From contig NZ_KB907217.1 of the NCBI RefSeq assembly GCF_000381885.1, positions 62,001 to 126,000 on the forward strand: DNA of 64,000 bases, in the 5' to 3' direction. The DNA is from Actinomadura atramentaria DSM 43919. Its GTDB lineage: Bacteria; Actinomycetota; Actinomycetes; Streptosporangiales; Streptosporangiaceae. The notes beneath the pieces are model-generated. The model saw only the letters and a program-made list of their open reading frames with translations, was not told the DNA's origin and did not search any database. Both the position numbers and the translations under genes were made by a program. Below are positions 7,667-15,221 of the stretch, one piece after another. Positions within the stretch are counted from its first letter, which is position 1. Every line of letters begins with the position of its first letter.

Positions 7667-8572
7667 ATGAGGACGATCGTCCGACGATCGCTCGCCGTCC
7701 TGCCCGCCGCCCTCACGCTGGCCGCCGCGGCGGTCGCCGTCCCGGCCGCCGCCGCGCCGCCCGCCCGGGTCGCCGCCCTCGCGACGACCGCCTACCAGCG
7801 CGGGCCCGCCCCGACCCTCAGCGGCGTCCGCGCCGCGCTCGGCCCGTTCTCCTACTCCACCGCGTCCGTCAGCGCCGCCGCCACCGGGTACACCTTCGGC
7901 GGCGGCACCGTCTACTACCCCGACGACACCAGCCAGGGGACGTTCGGCGGCATCGCCGTGACCCCCGGCTACACCGGCACCGAGGGGTCCATCGCGTGGC
8001 TCGGCCCGCGCCTGGCCTCGCAGGGCTTCGTCGTCATCACGATCGCGACCAAGAGCCTCTACGACCAGCCGACCGCGCGCGGGCAGCAGCTCCTGGCCGC
8101 GCTCGACTACCTGAAGACGTACTCGCCCGCCGCCGTCCGGCAGCGCCTCGACCCGCAGCGGCTCGCGGTGAGCGGCCACTCGATGGGCGGCGGCGGGGCG
8201 CTGTACGCGGTGTGGTCGCGGCCGTCGCTGAAGGCGGCCGTGCCGCTGGCGCCGTACCACACGATCAAGAACTGGTCGGCGATCACGGTGCCGACGCTGA
8301 TCGAGGCCGGGACGGCGGACACCGTCACGCCGGTCGGCACGTTCGCCGAGCCGATCTACCAGAGCCTCACCGGCGCGAGCGAGCGCGCGTACGCGGAGGT
8401 CGCGGGCGCGAACCATCTCACCTTCACGGCCGAGAACCCGCTGATCGGCGGGCTGGAGGTCGCGTGGATGAAGCGGTTCGTGGACGATGACGCCCGCTAC
8501 GACCAGTTCCTGTGCCCCGCCCCGACCGACCCCGGTCTGACGGAGTACCGGGATTCCTGCCCCACCTCCTGA
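7667..8572 (+). CDS. Secreted cutinase / PET-hydrolase-like polyester hydrolase
   Basis: 301 residues. Signal peptide about 1-30 with a hydrophobic stretch LAVLPAALTLAAAAVAV and an AAA cleavage region. The mature part matches Thermobifida-type cutinases closely: GGGTVYYP, PGYTGTEGSIAWLG, GFVVITI, GHSMGGGG. The catalytic triad is Ser172, Asp218 and His250, with the same Ser-Asp spacing (46) as TfCut2. The oxyanion-hole Tyr is Tyr102, and Cys283-Cys298 is the C-terminal disulfide. The aromatic substrate-clamp position, Trp in TfCut2 and IsPETase (Ser+25), is Tyr197 here (APYHTIKNW). It should hydrolyse cutin, triglycerides and possibly aliphatic or aromatic polyesters outside the cell. Confidence 0.93.
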   Translation: MRTIVRRSLAVLPAALTLAAAAVAVPAAAAPPARVAALATTAYQRGPAPTLSGVRAALGPFSYSTASVSAAATGYTFGGGTVYYPDDTSQGTFGGIAVTPGYTGTEGSIAWLGPRLASQGFVVITIATKSLYDQPTARGQQLLAALDYLKTYSPAAVRQRLDPQRLAVSGHSMGGGGALYAVWSRPSLKAAVPLAPYHTIKNWSAITVPTLIEAGTADTVTPVGTFAEPIYQSLTGASERAYAEVAGANHLTFTAENPLIGGLEVAWMKRFVDDDARYDQFLCPAPTDPGLTEYRDSCPTS

Positions 8573-8658
8573 CGGCAGGAGCACGATGGTCGGCGGCCCG
8601 TCCCGAGCCCGGGGCGGGCCGCCGGTCCGCGACCATCCGACGAACGGAGCGACCCGCG

Positions 8659-9318
8659 ATGTCCGACACCAAGCGCATCCTGTGTTTCGGCGACTCCCTG
8701 ACCTGGGGGTGGGAGCCCGTCGCCGAGGCCGTCCCGACCCGGCGGCACGCGACCGCGCAGCGCTGGCCGCGCGCGCTGGAGGCCGCGCTCGGCCCCGGCC
8801 ACGAGGTCGTCGAGGAGGGGCTGAGCGGCCGCACCACCACCGCCGACGACCCGGTCGACCCGAGGCTGAACGGCGGCGCCTATCTGCCCGCCGCGCTGGC
8901 GTCCCACTTCCCGCTCGACCTCGTGGTGATCATGCTCGGGACCAACGACGCCAAGGCGGCGTTCGGCCGGACGCCCTTCGACATCGCCACCGGGATGTTC
9001 ACGCTGGTGGACCAGGTCGCCCGCTCCGGCGGCGGCGCGGGGACGGTGTACCCCGCGCCGCGCGCGCTCGTCGTCGCGCCGCCGCCGCTCGGCGCGATCC
9101 CCGACCCGTGGTTCGCGGAGGTGTTCCGGGGCGCGGCCGAGAAGATCGCGGAGCTGCCGCGGCTGTACCGGGCGCTGGCGGGGTTCGCGGGCGCGGCGTT
9201 CTTCGACGCGGGCACGGCCGTCGCGACGGACGGCGTGGACGGCATCCACCTGACGGGACGGACGAGCGCCGCGCTCGGGCGCGCGCTGGCCGAGCCGGTG
9301 GCGGCGGCCCTGCTCTGA
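8659..9318 (+). CDS. SGNH/GDSL hydrolase, arylesterase / acyltransferase (MsAcT-like)
   Basis: 219 residues, no signal peptide, so cytoplasmic. Near-collinear with the Mycobacterium smegmatis perhydrolase/acyltransferase MsAcT: ILCFGDSLTWGW (block I, Ser13), EEGLSGRTT, LDLVVIMLGTNDAKAAF (block III, Asn of GTND), and DGVDGIHLT (block V, Asp194 and His197). Homologues hydrolyse short esters and also transfer acyl groups to alcohols or peroxide in water. The ATG at 8659 fits the family start; longer in-frame extensions are low-complexity. It lies 86 nt behind the cutinase on the same strand, which could place ester cleavage and acyl processing in one unit (inference). Confidence 0.9.
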   Translation: MSDTKRILCFGDSLTWGWEPVAEAVPTRRHATAQRWPRALEAALGPGHEVVEEGLSGRTTTADDPVDPRLNGGAYLPAALASHFPLDLVVIMLGTNDAKAAFGRTPFDIATGMFTLVDQVARSGGGAGTVYPAPRALVVAPPPLGAIPDPWFAEVFRGAAEKIAELPRLYRALAGFAGAAFFDAGTAVATDGVDGIHLTGRTSAALGRALAEPVAAALL

Positions 9319-9375
9319 CCCGCGCCCGGTCAACGCAGATGGGTGCGCCGACCGTCGCAGTCGAAGATGTCGATG

Positions 9376-9399
9376 ACTTGCGCAAGTGGCTCGTAGGGT
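9376..9399 (+). promoter_or_regulatory. Palindrome ACTTGCGCAAGT and -10 TAGGGT for a leaderless methyltransferase gene
   Basis: A perfect 12-bp palindrome (9376-9387) is followed by TAGGGT (9394-9399), which ends 7 nt before the ATG at 9407. That spacing places the transcript start at or next to the start codon. The palindrome would lie between -35 and -10 and could be a TetR/MarR-type operator. Its core TTGCGCAA recurs before the tetR gene at 36246. Confidence 0.45.
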
Positions 9400-9406
9400 C
9401 GGAGGC

Positions 9407-10255
9407 ATGGCCCACGAACACCATGCGCACGGAGACGACGCCGCCCTCGCGAAGATGCTGGACCTGGACGCCGAGGTGCTGCGGCCCGTCCTCACCGAGA
9501 CGACCGCCTGGCTCGCGGAGCTGGCCGGGGACCCGCCGCCCGCGCGGGTCCTCGACCTCGGCAGCGGGCCGGGCGCGGGCACGTTCGCGCTGCTCGACCG
9601 GTTCCCGGCGGCCGAGGCGGTCGCGGTGGACGCCGCCCCCGGAATGCTGGACCGCCTCACCGGGGCCGCCCGCGCGCGCGGCGTCGCCGACCGGGTCACC
9701 GCCGTCGCGGCGGACCTGGACGCCGGATGGCCGCCGGTCGGCGCGTTCGACCTGGTCTGGGCGTCGGCGTCGCTGCACCACGTGGCCGACCCGGCGCGGG
9801 TGCTGCGCGACGTGCGCGGCGCGCTGCGGCCGGGCGGGCTGTTCGCGGTGCTGGAGCTGGACGGCTTCCCGCGCTTCCTGCCGCACGACCTCGGGTTCGG
9901 GCGGCCGGGCCTGGAGGACCGCTGCCACGCGGCGCTCGCGGACCGGCACGGCGCGGAGCTGCCGAACCTCGGCGCGGACTGGGGGCCGCCGCTGCGCGAC
10001 GCCGGGTTCGCCGTCGAGGGCGAGCGCGTCCTGGCGATCGAACTGGCGCCGCCGCTGACCGAGGCCGCCGGCCGCTACGCGCGGGTGACGCTGGACCGGC
10101 TGCGCGCCCACCTGGCCGACCGGCTCGACGCCGACGACCTCGCGGCGCTGGACGCGCTGCTGACGCCCGGCGGCCCGCACGACGTCCGCCGCCGCGACGA
10201 CCTGGCGGCCCGGGGCCGGCGCACGGCGTGGGTGGCGCGGCGGCCCGTGGTTTGA
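9407..10255 (+). CDS. Class I SAM-dependent methyltransferase
   Basis: 282 residues. Motif I VLDLGSGPGAG at about 51-61, acidic end of strand 2 in AVAVDAAPGML, and motif DLVWASASLHHVADP typical of UbiE/Methyltransf_11 enzymes; the post-motif RPGGLFAVLELD also fits. An N-terminal histidine-rich MAHEHHAHGDD segment is unusual. The GGAGG lies too close to the ATG to act normally, and a -10 box 7 nt upstream suggests a leaderless mRNA. The substrate is unknown. Similar proteins methylate quinones, small molecules or sit in regulatory operons. Confidence 0.85.
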   Translation: MAHEHHAHGDDAALAKMLDLDAEVLRPVLTETTAWLAELAGDPPPARVLDLGSGPGAGTFALLDRFPAAEAVAVDAAPGMLDRLTGAARARGVADRVTAVAADLDAGWPPVGAFDLVWASASLHHVADPARVLRDVRGALRPGGLFAVLELDGFPRFLPHDLGFGRPGLEDRCHAALADRHGAELPNLGADWGPPLRDAGFAVEGERVLAIELAPPLTEAAGRYARVTLDRLRAHLADRLDADDLAALDALLTPGGPHDVRRRDDLAARGRRTAWVARRPVV

Positions 10256-10272
10256 GCCCGTGGTGTGAGCGG

Positions 10273-10740
10273 TCACCGCTTGACGGTCAGCCGCACCATC
10301 GGGACGTCCTCGACGGGCCGGCCGACCGCCGCCTCGATCACCGCGCGCAGGCCCGCCCACGCGCGGGGCCGCTCGACGGCGTAGCGCCGCAGGACGGCGG
10401 CGGACTCGTCGGGCGGCAGCGGCTCGGCCGCCGCCGGGGCGCTCCGGCGCGGGCCGCACGACACGCGGACGTCCGGGCAGGCGAGGATGTTGCGGTACCA
10501 CTGCGCGCGCTCCCCGAACCCGGCCGCGACGACGTACACGTCGCGGGAGGGCCGCTCGACGACCTCCAGCACGACGAACCGGCGGGCGCCCGAGACGCGT
10601 CCCCGGTGCTCCAGCAGGAGCGTGCGGGTGCCGAGCAGGAAGCCGAGCCCGGCGCGGTAGAGCGGGATCGGGGCGCGCACGAGCCGACGGGTGGTGAGGG
10701 CGCGTGCGCCGAGCGCCGCGGTCCGGTCGGCAAGTCCCAT
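10273..10740 (-). CDS. Ddn-like deazaflavin (F420)-dependent nitroreductase/quinone reductase family protein
   Basis: 155 residues. The pattern LLEHRGRVSGARRFVVLEVV, then VVAAGFGERAQWYRNILACP and DVRVSCG, is the split-barrel F420H2-dependent reductase family (Ddn, Rv3547 relatives, DUF385). The start at 10740 is chosen because GGAGGGAA precedes it and because the family begins shortly before the R-x-P-x-x-LYR segment. It probably reduces quinones or other hydrophobic acceptors with F420H2 at the membrane surface (family knowledge). It converges on the methyltransferase gene with a 17-nt gap. Confidence 0.8.
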   Translation of the reverse strand: MGLADRTAALGARALTTRRLVRAPIPLYRAGLGFLLGTRTLLLEHRGRVSGARRFVVLEVVERPSRDVYVVAAGFGERAQWYRNILACPDVRVSCGPRRSAPAAAEPLPPDESAAVLRRYAVERPRAWAGLRAVIEAAVGRPVEDVPMVRLTVKR

Positions 10741-10925
10741 CGGGGATTCCCTCCGTCGTTGACGGGACCAGCCTAGACCATCCTTTGCACTGTGCAACGG
10801 TCGCCCTGGAGCGCGCCAATATTCATGGCGCACAACCGTCGTTGGAATTGTGTTCGGCGCGAATTAATGTGGACCGTTGGAAATGCCCGGGGCGCGCGCG
10901 GGGAGGGCGCGCACCCCGGACCGGA
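10741..10925. other. Intergenic, comparatively A+T-rich, promoter of the Ddn-like gene
   Basis: 185 bp between the start of the Ddn-like gene and the end of the secreted protein gene; both run leftward. It holds unusually A+T-rich stretches (AATATTCATGG, GAATTAATGTGG) for this chromosome and no convincing open frame. I see promoter potential but no clear -35/-10 pair. Confidence 0.4.
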
Positions 10926-11585
10926 TCAGGAGTCCGCGACGTGCAGGGTGTCGTCGAAGACGCCCGGCGCGGACTCGCCCTTGATCGTCCCGAAGCCGCT
11001 CGCGACGCCCGTGGACGGGCACAGGAACCCGCTGCCGGACTTCTTCTGCAGCGTCACGCTGTTCAGCGCGCCCTGCAGTTCGGCGACCGAGGCGTCCGGC
11101 CGCGACGCGTTGTCGGGGTTGTAGAGGTCGATCAGGAGCTGGTGGACCGAGGAGCCGAAGCCGTAGTAGCAGGTGGTGCCGCTGAGCGAGACCTTGACGG
11201 TGAGCGCGGAGTCGGTGAACACCAGGCCCGCGCTGTGGCCGGGGCTCTGCGGGTCGTAGGCGACGGTGCCCGCGGTGTAGGGGAGGTTCTGGAACTCGAC
11301 GGTCGCGCCGGAGCAGCCGCTGATCGAGGCGCTGGTCAGCGTGGTCGCGCCGGACGACTGCAGGGTGCCGCCGAGCGTCGCGCTGGTGCAGCTCGCGGTG
11401 ACCGTCTGGCCGAGGATCGTGGCCTGGACGCTGATCGGGGACAGGTTCTGGAACTGGAAGTTGCCCGAGTACGGCCCGGCGGAGTCGCGGACGACCGTGC
11501 CCGCGGCCGACGCGCCGCCGGCCAGCAGCCCGACCGCCGCGCCCGCCGCGACGGCGGGCAGGCAGATCCTGGTGAGTGCTCTCAT
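10926..11585 (-). CDS. Secreted protein of unknown function with four cysteines
   Basis: 219 residues. A signal peptide covers about 1-28 (RICLPAVAAGAAVGLLAGGASA). The mature part is rich in Ser, Thr and Gly with short beta-strand-like segments and four cysteines (SCTSA, SGCSG, TTCYY, FLCPS), which could form two disulfides. No enzyme motif is visible. It resembles lineage-specific secreted beta proteins of actinomycetes, but I cannot name a family. ACAGGAGCACG gives a ribosome site. A long, relatively A+T-rich upstream region suggests strong or regulated expression. Confidence 0.75.
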   Translation of the reverse strand: MRALTRICLPAVAAGAAVGLLAGGASAAGTVVRDSAGPYSGNFQFQNLSPISVQATILGQTVTASCTSATLGGTLQSSGATTLTSASISGCSGATVEFQNLPYTAGTVAYDPQSPGHSAGLVFTDSALTVKVSLSGTTCYYGFGSSVHQLLIDLYNPDNASRPDASVAELQGALNSVTLQKKSGSGFLCPSTGVASGFGTIKGESAPGVFDDTLHVADS

Positions 11586-12012
11586 CGACGTGCTCCTGTC
11601 GATCGGGGGGTGGTTCCGGATGCGGGAGGCGGTGGCGCACGGGGTGATCACGACCGGCCCGTTCCGCCCGCGGAATTGATCGGCAGCAACTGCTCACTGC
11701 CGATGATGAAACGTGAAAGAGATTTCGTCAACAGTTCCCGAAGTACGAATTTCGCGGCGGAATTCAGCCCGCCGGTGAAAGGCGTTCCGGCAGGGGTGAG
11801 CGGGTCGCCCGACCCGCAATTCACGGAATGCGGCTGCCGGTGCGGCGGCGTGCCGCTGCGCGCGGCGGGCCGCACGGCGACCCGTGGGGCCGGGCGGCCC
11901 GGGAGCGGCGGGACCAACGTCCCCGCGGGCCGGAGCCCTTCGCGCCTGCCGCGCCCGGCCGCGGCGCGGTGGAGTGGAGGCGTCCGCTCCGGCGATCGAA
12001 GAGGAGAGCACG
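11586..12012. other. Gene-free stretch between divergent genes, includes a DosR-type box
   Basis: 427 bp upstream of both the secreted protein gene (left) and the DoxX gene (right). The left part (about 11670-11830) is A+T-rich with TTGACG and CATCAT 17 bp apart on the minus strand, a possible promoter for the secreted protein. The right part is very G+C-rich and contains the dyad at 11910-11923. Open frames across it have no ribosome sites and look spurious. Confidence 0.5.
11910..11923. promoter_or_regulatory. DosR/DevR-type box before doxX-like gene
   Basis: GGGACCAACGTCCC, a dyad of the GGGAC half-site bound by DosR/DevR in mycobacteria. It ends about 90 bp upstream of the ATG at 12013. 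A devR homologue is encoded 600 bp away, and four more such boxes follow in this island. Confidence 0.65.
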
Positions 12013-12555
12013 ATGGCCGTCCCCACCCGCAGGCCCGAGACCCCCCGACAGCGGCCCGCCGCGCGGGACGCGGCCGCCGCCCGGTACGTGTGGGCCGTCG
12101 CGCGGCTCGCGCTCGGCTGGGTGTTCCTCTGGGCGTTCCTGGACAAGACGTTCGGCCTCGGCCACGCGACGCCGAGGGCCCGCGCGTGGATCGAGGGCGG
12201 CAGCCCCACCGAGGGGTTCCTGAAGCACACGCCGCAGGGCCCGCTCGCGGACTTCTACCACGGGCTCGCGGGGTCGGCCGCCGCCGACTGGCTGTTCATG
12301 GCCGGGCTGGCGGGGATCGGCGCGGCGCTGCTGCTCGGGATCGGGACGCGGGTCGCGGCGGCGGCCGGGGCCGTGCTGCTGGTGATGATGTGGAGCGCCG
12401 TCCTGCCGCCCGCCGACAACGTGTTCATGGACGACCACCTGGTGTACGCGGTCGTCCTGGTCGGGCTGGCGCTGACGGACGCGGGCGACGTCCTCGGCCT
12501 CGGCGGCGTCTGGGGGCGGACGGCGCTGGTCCGCAGGCTGCCGTTCCTGAAGTGA
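12013..12555 (+). CDS. DoxX-family membrane protein
   Basis: 180 residues with four hydrophobic segments (LALGWVFLWAFLDKTFGLG, WLFMAGLAGIGAALLLGIG, AAAAGAVLLVMMWSAVLPP, VYAVVLVGLALTDAG). The pattern GWVFLWAFLDK and PADNVFMDDHLVYAVVLVGLAL is characteristic of DoxX/DoxD relatives in actinobacterial DosR regulons. DoxX proteins are linked to redox stress, in some cases with thiol or quinone chemistry; the exact role here is unknown. GAGGAGAG provides the ribosome site. A DosR-type box lies upstream and a hairpin separates its end from devR. Confidence 0.85.
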   Translation: MAVPTRRPETPRQRPAARDAAAARYVWAVARLALGWVFLWAFLDKTFGLGHATPRARAWIEGGSPTEGFLKHTPQGPLADFYHGLAGSAAADWLFMAGLAGIGAALLLGIGTRVAAAAGAVLLVMMWSAVLPPADNVFMDDHLVYAVVLVGLALTDAGDVLGLGGVWGRTALVRRLPFLK

Positions 12556-12568
12556 CCGTGTTCGGAAT

Positions 12569-12606
12569 GACCGGGCGCGGCGGGGCGACGGCCCCGCCGC
12601 GCGGTC
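12569..12606. terminator. Bidirectional hairpin between doxX-like gene and devR
   Basis: Stem GACCG/CGGTC plus CGCGGCGGGGC/GCCCCGCCGCG around a GACG loop. It lies in the 49-nt gap between two convergent genes and reaches the devR stop codon. No U-tract, as is usual in this G+C range. Confidence 0.6.
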
Positions 12607-13273
12607 AGGCGTCGCGGTCGCGGCCGCGGTCGGCCTTGAGCCGGGCCGCGTACGCGGCGGCCTGCGTGCGGCGCGTCATCCCGAGCTTGGCGAACAGGTG
12701 GGAGGTGTAGTTCTTGACGGTCTTCTCCGCCAGGAACATCCGCTCCCCGATCTGCCGGTTCGTCAGCCCCTCCCCGATCAGGTCGAAGATCGCTCGCTCG
12801 CGGTCGGTGAGCGCGCCGAGCGGGTCGCCGCGCTCCTGCCGGTCGCGGATGCGGGCGAGCATCCGCGCCGTGCTGCGCGGGTCGAGCAGCGACTGCCCGG
12901 ACGCGACGGTGCGGATGGCCCCGACCAGGTCCGAGCCGTGGATCTGCTTGAGGACGTAGCCGGACGCGCCCGCCATCACCGCGTCGAACAGCGCCTCCTC
13001 GTCGTCGAAGGAGGTGAGCATCAGGCAGGCCAGGCCGGGCAGCCGCGACCGCAGCTCGCGGCAGAGCGCGACGCCGTCGCCGTCGGGCAGCCGGACGTCC
13101 AGGACGGCGACGTCGGGCCGGGCGGCGGGGACGCGGGCGAGCGCCTGCTCCACCGAGCCCGCCTCGCCGACGACGTCCAGGCCGTCCTCGGCCGACAGCA
13201 GCGCCGCGACGCCCCGGCGGACGACCTCGTGGTCGTCGACCAGGAACACGCGGATCGGATTCTCGCCGGTCAT
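12605..13273 (-). CDS. devR: DevR/DosR-type response regulator (NarL family)
   Basis: 222 residues: receiver domain 8-125 with acid pair DDH at 13-15 and phosphoacceptor Asp59 (AVLDVRLPDG), and a LuxR-type HTH at about 155-215. The recognition helix stretch AEKTVKNYTSHLFAKLGM followed by TRRTQAA is almost that of mycobacterial DosR, including the Lys and Asn that contact DNA, which sets it apart from other NarL proteins. It should activate genes behind GGGAC-type boxes under hypoxia, NO or redox stress. It is divergent from the sensor kinase gene, not in one operon with it as in mycobacteria. Confidence 0.93.
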   Translation of the reverse strand: MTGENPIRVFLVDDHEVVRRGVAALLSAEDGLDVVGEAGSVEQALARVPAARPDVAVLDVRLPDGDGVALCRELRSRLPGLACLMLTSFDDEEALFDAVMAGASGYVLKQIHGSDLVGAIRTVASGQSLLDPRSTARMLARIRDRQERGDPLGALTDRERAIFDLIGEGLTNRQIGERMFLAEKTVKNYTSHLFAKLGMTRRTQAAAYAARLKADRGRDRDA

Positions 13274-13424
13274 CGGGCATCGCTCCCCTCGCGGAACCGG
13301 GCGGTCGCCCCGACCCTAGCCATCGGACGTCCGCGATCACCGGGTCCGAAGTGCCGAACTGGTGCGAAGATCCTCGCATGTGTCATCAGCCGCGATTTTC
13401 CCCCGGAGCCCGGAACGTGAGCCC

Positions 13425-15122
13425 ATGACCGGCGACCGGTCGCCCGGCGAGGAACGGGCCAAGCTCGTCCTGCCGCAGCTCCAGCTCGACGACCTCCTCG
13501 CCGAGCTGCAGGCGCGGCTGGAGACGGCGCGGTCCACCCGCGACCGCGTCCACGCGCTGCTGGAGGCGGTGGTCTCCATCGGCGGCGAGCTGGACCTCGC
13601 CTCGGTGCTGCGCCGCATCATCGAGGCCGCGACGACGCTGGTCGACGCCCGCTACGGCGCGCTCGGCGTGATCGCCGAGGAGGGCGAGCGGCTGGTGGAG
13701 TTCGTCACGGTCGGCGTCGGGCAGGCGGAGATCGACGCGATCGGGCACTGGCCGCACGGGCGCGGCATCCTCGGCCTGCTCATCCGCGAGCCGCACCCGC
13801 TGCGGCTGCCGAACCTGTCCGAGCACCCCGAGTCCTACGGGTTCCCCGCCGACCATCCGCCGATGGGCACGTTCCTCGGCGTCCCGATCCGCGTCCGCGA
13901 CGAGGTGTTCGGGAACCTGTACCTCACCGAGAAGGCCGGGGGCGGGGAGTTCGACGCCGACGACGAGGTCGTCGTCGGGGCGCTGGCCACCGCGGCGGGC
14001 GTCGCGATCGAGAACGCGCGCCTGTACGAGGAGGGCCGCCGCCGCGAGCAGTGGCTGGAGGCGTCCGCGGAGGTCGCGACCCGGCTGCTGTCGGGCACTG
14101 GGACGCGGGAGGTGACCTCGCTCGTCGCCGAACGGGCCCGGCGCATCGCGGACGCCGACCTGGCGGTGGTGTCGCTGGCGGACCGCGCCGCCGGGGAGTT
14201 CGTCGTGGACGCCGCCGACGGCGCGGACGCCGCCGCGCTGCGCGGCCGGCGCGTCCCGATGGACGAGGCGGTCACCGCGCCGGTGTTCCGCACGGGCGCG
14301 CCGCTGCGCGTCGAGGACGCCGCGCGGCCGGGGGGCGGCGGCCCGCTGCTGGCCGTCCCGCTCGGGACGGGCCGGTCGGCGCGCGGCGTCGTCGCGGTCG
14401 CCAACCGGTCCGGGGGCGCGACGTTCGGCGAGGCGACGCAGCGGCTGCTGGAGGCGTTCGGGACGCAGGCGGCGGTGGCGCTGGAGCTGGCCGACCGCCG
14501 CCGCGACGCCGAGCGGCTGGCCCTGCTGGAGGACCGCGACCGCATCGCCAAGGACCTGCACGACACCGTCATCCAGCGGCTGTTCGCGACCGCGATGACG
14601 CTGCTCAGCGCCATCAAGATCGCCGAGAGCGCGGAGGTGTCGAACCGCGTCCAGCGCGCCGTGGACGACCTGGACGACACCATCCGGCAGATCCGCTCGA
14701 CGATCTTCGCGCTGCAGACCGCGCCGGACGCCGACGCGCTGCGCAGCCGCTTCCACGCGCTGCTGGACGCCGCCGCCGAGCACCTCGGGTTCGCGCCGTC
14801 GGTGCGGCTGGACGGGCTGCTGGACACGGCGGTCCCCGACGAGGTGGGCGAGCAGTTGCTGGCGGTGGCGCGGGAGGCGCTGTCGAACGTCGCCCGGCAC
14901 GCCGGCGCGACGCGCGTCACCGTCGCGGTGTCGGTGGGCGACGAGCTGGTGCTGCGGGTCGTGGACGACGGCGTCGGCATCACGCCCGGCGGGCGGCGCA
15001 GCGGGCTGGCGAACCTGCGCGACCGCGCGAAGGCGCTCGGCGGCTCGTTCGCGGTCCGGCCGGGCCCGGACGGCGGGACCGAACTGCTGTGGCGCGTCCC
15101 GCTCCCCGGCGACGAGGACTAG
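13425..15122 (+). CDS. devS: DevS/DosT-type GAF-GAF sensor histidine kinase
   Basis: 565 residues, no membrane segment. GAF 1 (about 50-200) holds the HPPMGTFLGVPIRVRDEVFG block; His144 of that HPPM motif probably corresponds to the proximal haem ligand of mycobacterial DosS/DosT (from memory; an alignment would confirm). GAF 2 (about 215-355) is followed by the dimerisation domain with phosphorylated His379 in DLHDTVIQRLFATAM, then an HATPase_c domain with N-box REALSNVARHA (483-493) and DDGVGI. It should sense O2, NO or CO through haem and phosphorylate the DevR encoded divergently. The ATG at 13425 lacks a strong ribosome site. Confidence 0.92.
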   Translation: MTGDRSPGEERAKLVLPQLQLDDLLAELQARLETARSTRDRVHALLEAVVSIGGELDLASVLRRIIEAATTLVDARYGALGVIAEEGERLVEFVTVGVGQAEIDAIGHWPHGRGILGLLIREPHPLRLPNLSEHPESYGFPADHPPMGTFLGVPIRVRDEVFGNLYLTEKAGGGEFDADDEVVVGALATAAGVAIENARLYEEGRRREQWLEASAEVATRLLSGTGTREVTSLVAERARRIADADLAVVSLADRAAGEFVVDAADGADAAALRGRRVPMDEAVTAPVFRTGAPLRVEDAARPGGGGPLLAVPLGTGRSARGVVAVANRSGGATFGEATQRLLEAFGTQAAVALELADRRRDAERLALLEDRDRIAKDLHDTVIQRLFATAMTLLSAIKIAESAEVSNRVQRAVDDLDDTIRQIRSTIFALQTAPDADALRSRFHALLDAAAEHLGFAPSVRLDGLLDTAVPDEVGEQLLAVAREALSNVARHAGATRVTVAVSVGDELVLRVVDDGVGITPGGRRSGLANLRDRAKALGGSFAVRPGPDGGTELLWRVPLPGDED

Positions 15123-15125
15123 CCG

Positions 15126-15139
15126 GGGACCAGCGGCCC
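15126..15139. promoter_or_regulatory. DosR-type box 1 before the CoA-ligase-like gene
   Basis: GGGACCAGCGGCCC. It lies 23 bp upstream of the next box, about two helical turns, an arrangement common for cooperative DosR binding. Confidence 0.55.
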
Positions 15140-15148
15140 GCCCGGGAG

Positions 15149-15162
15149 GGGACCAAGGTCCC
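15149..15162. promoter_or_regulatory. DosR-type box 2 before the CoA-ligase-like gene
   Basis: GGGACCAAGGTCCC, a near-ideal DosR dyad about 60 bp before the ATG at 15222, suitable for activation. Nearly identical to the box at 11910-11923. Confidence 0.65.
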
Positions 15163-15221
15163 GGCGCGCGGCGGACGTCCGCGCCTGCCGCCCGCGCGGC
15201 GCGGGCGCGAGGCTTGCGTCC

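Noticed and set aside
10256..10272. Small GCGGTCACCGC palindrome between the methyltransferase and Ddn-like genes as a terminator
   Set aside because: The stem is only about five base pairs; too weak to call.
11648..11917. An 89-codon leftward frame in the gap upstream of the secreted protein gene
   Set aside because: No ribosome site and no family resemblance; the DosR-type box and promoter-like elements explain the region better.
13342..13355. GGGTCCGAAGTGCC between devR and devS as a sixth DosR box
   Set aside because: Only about 10 of 14 positions agree with the other boxes and the dyad symmetry is lost.
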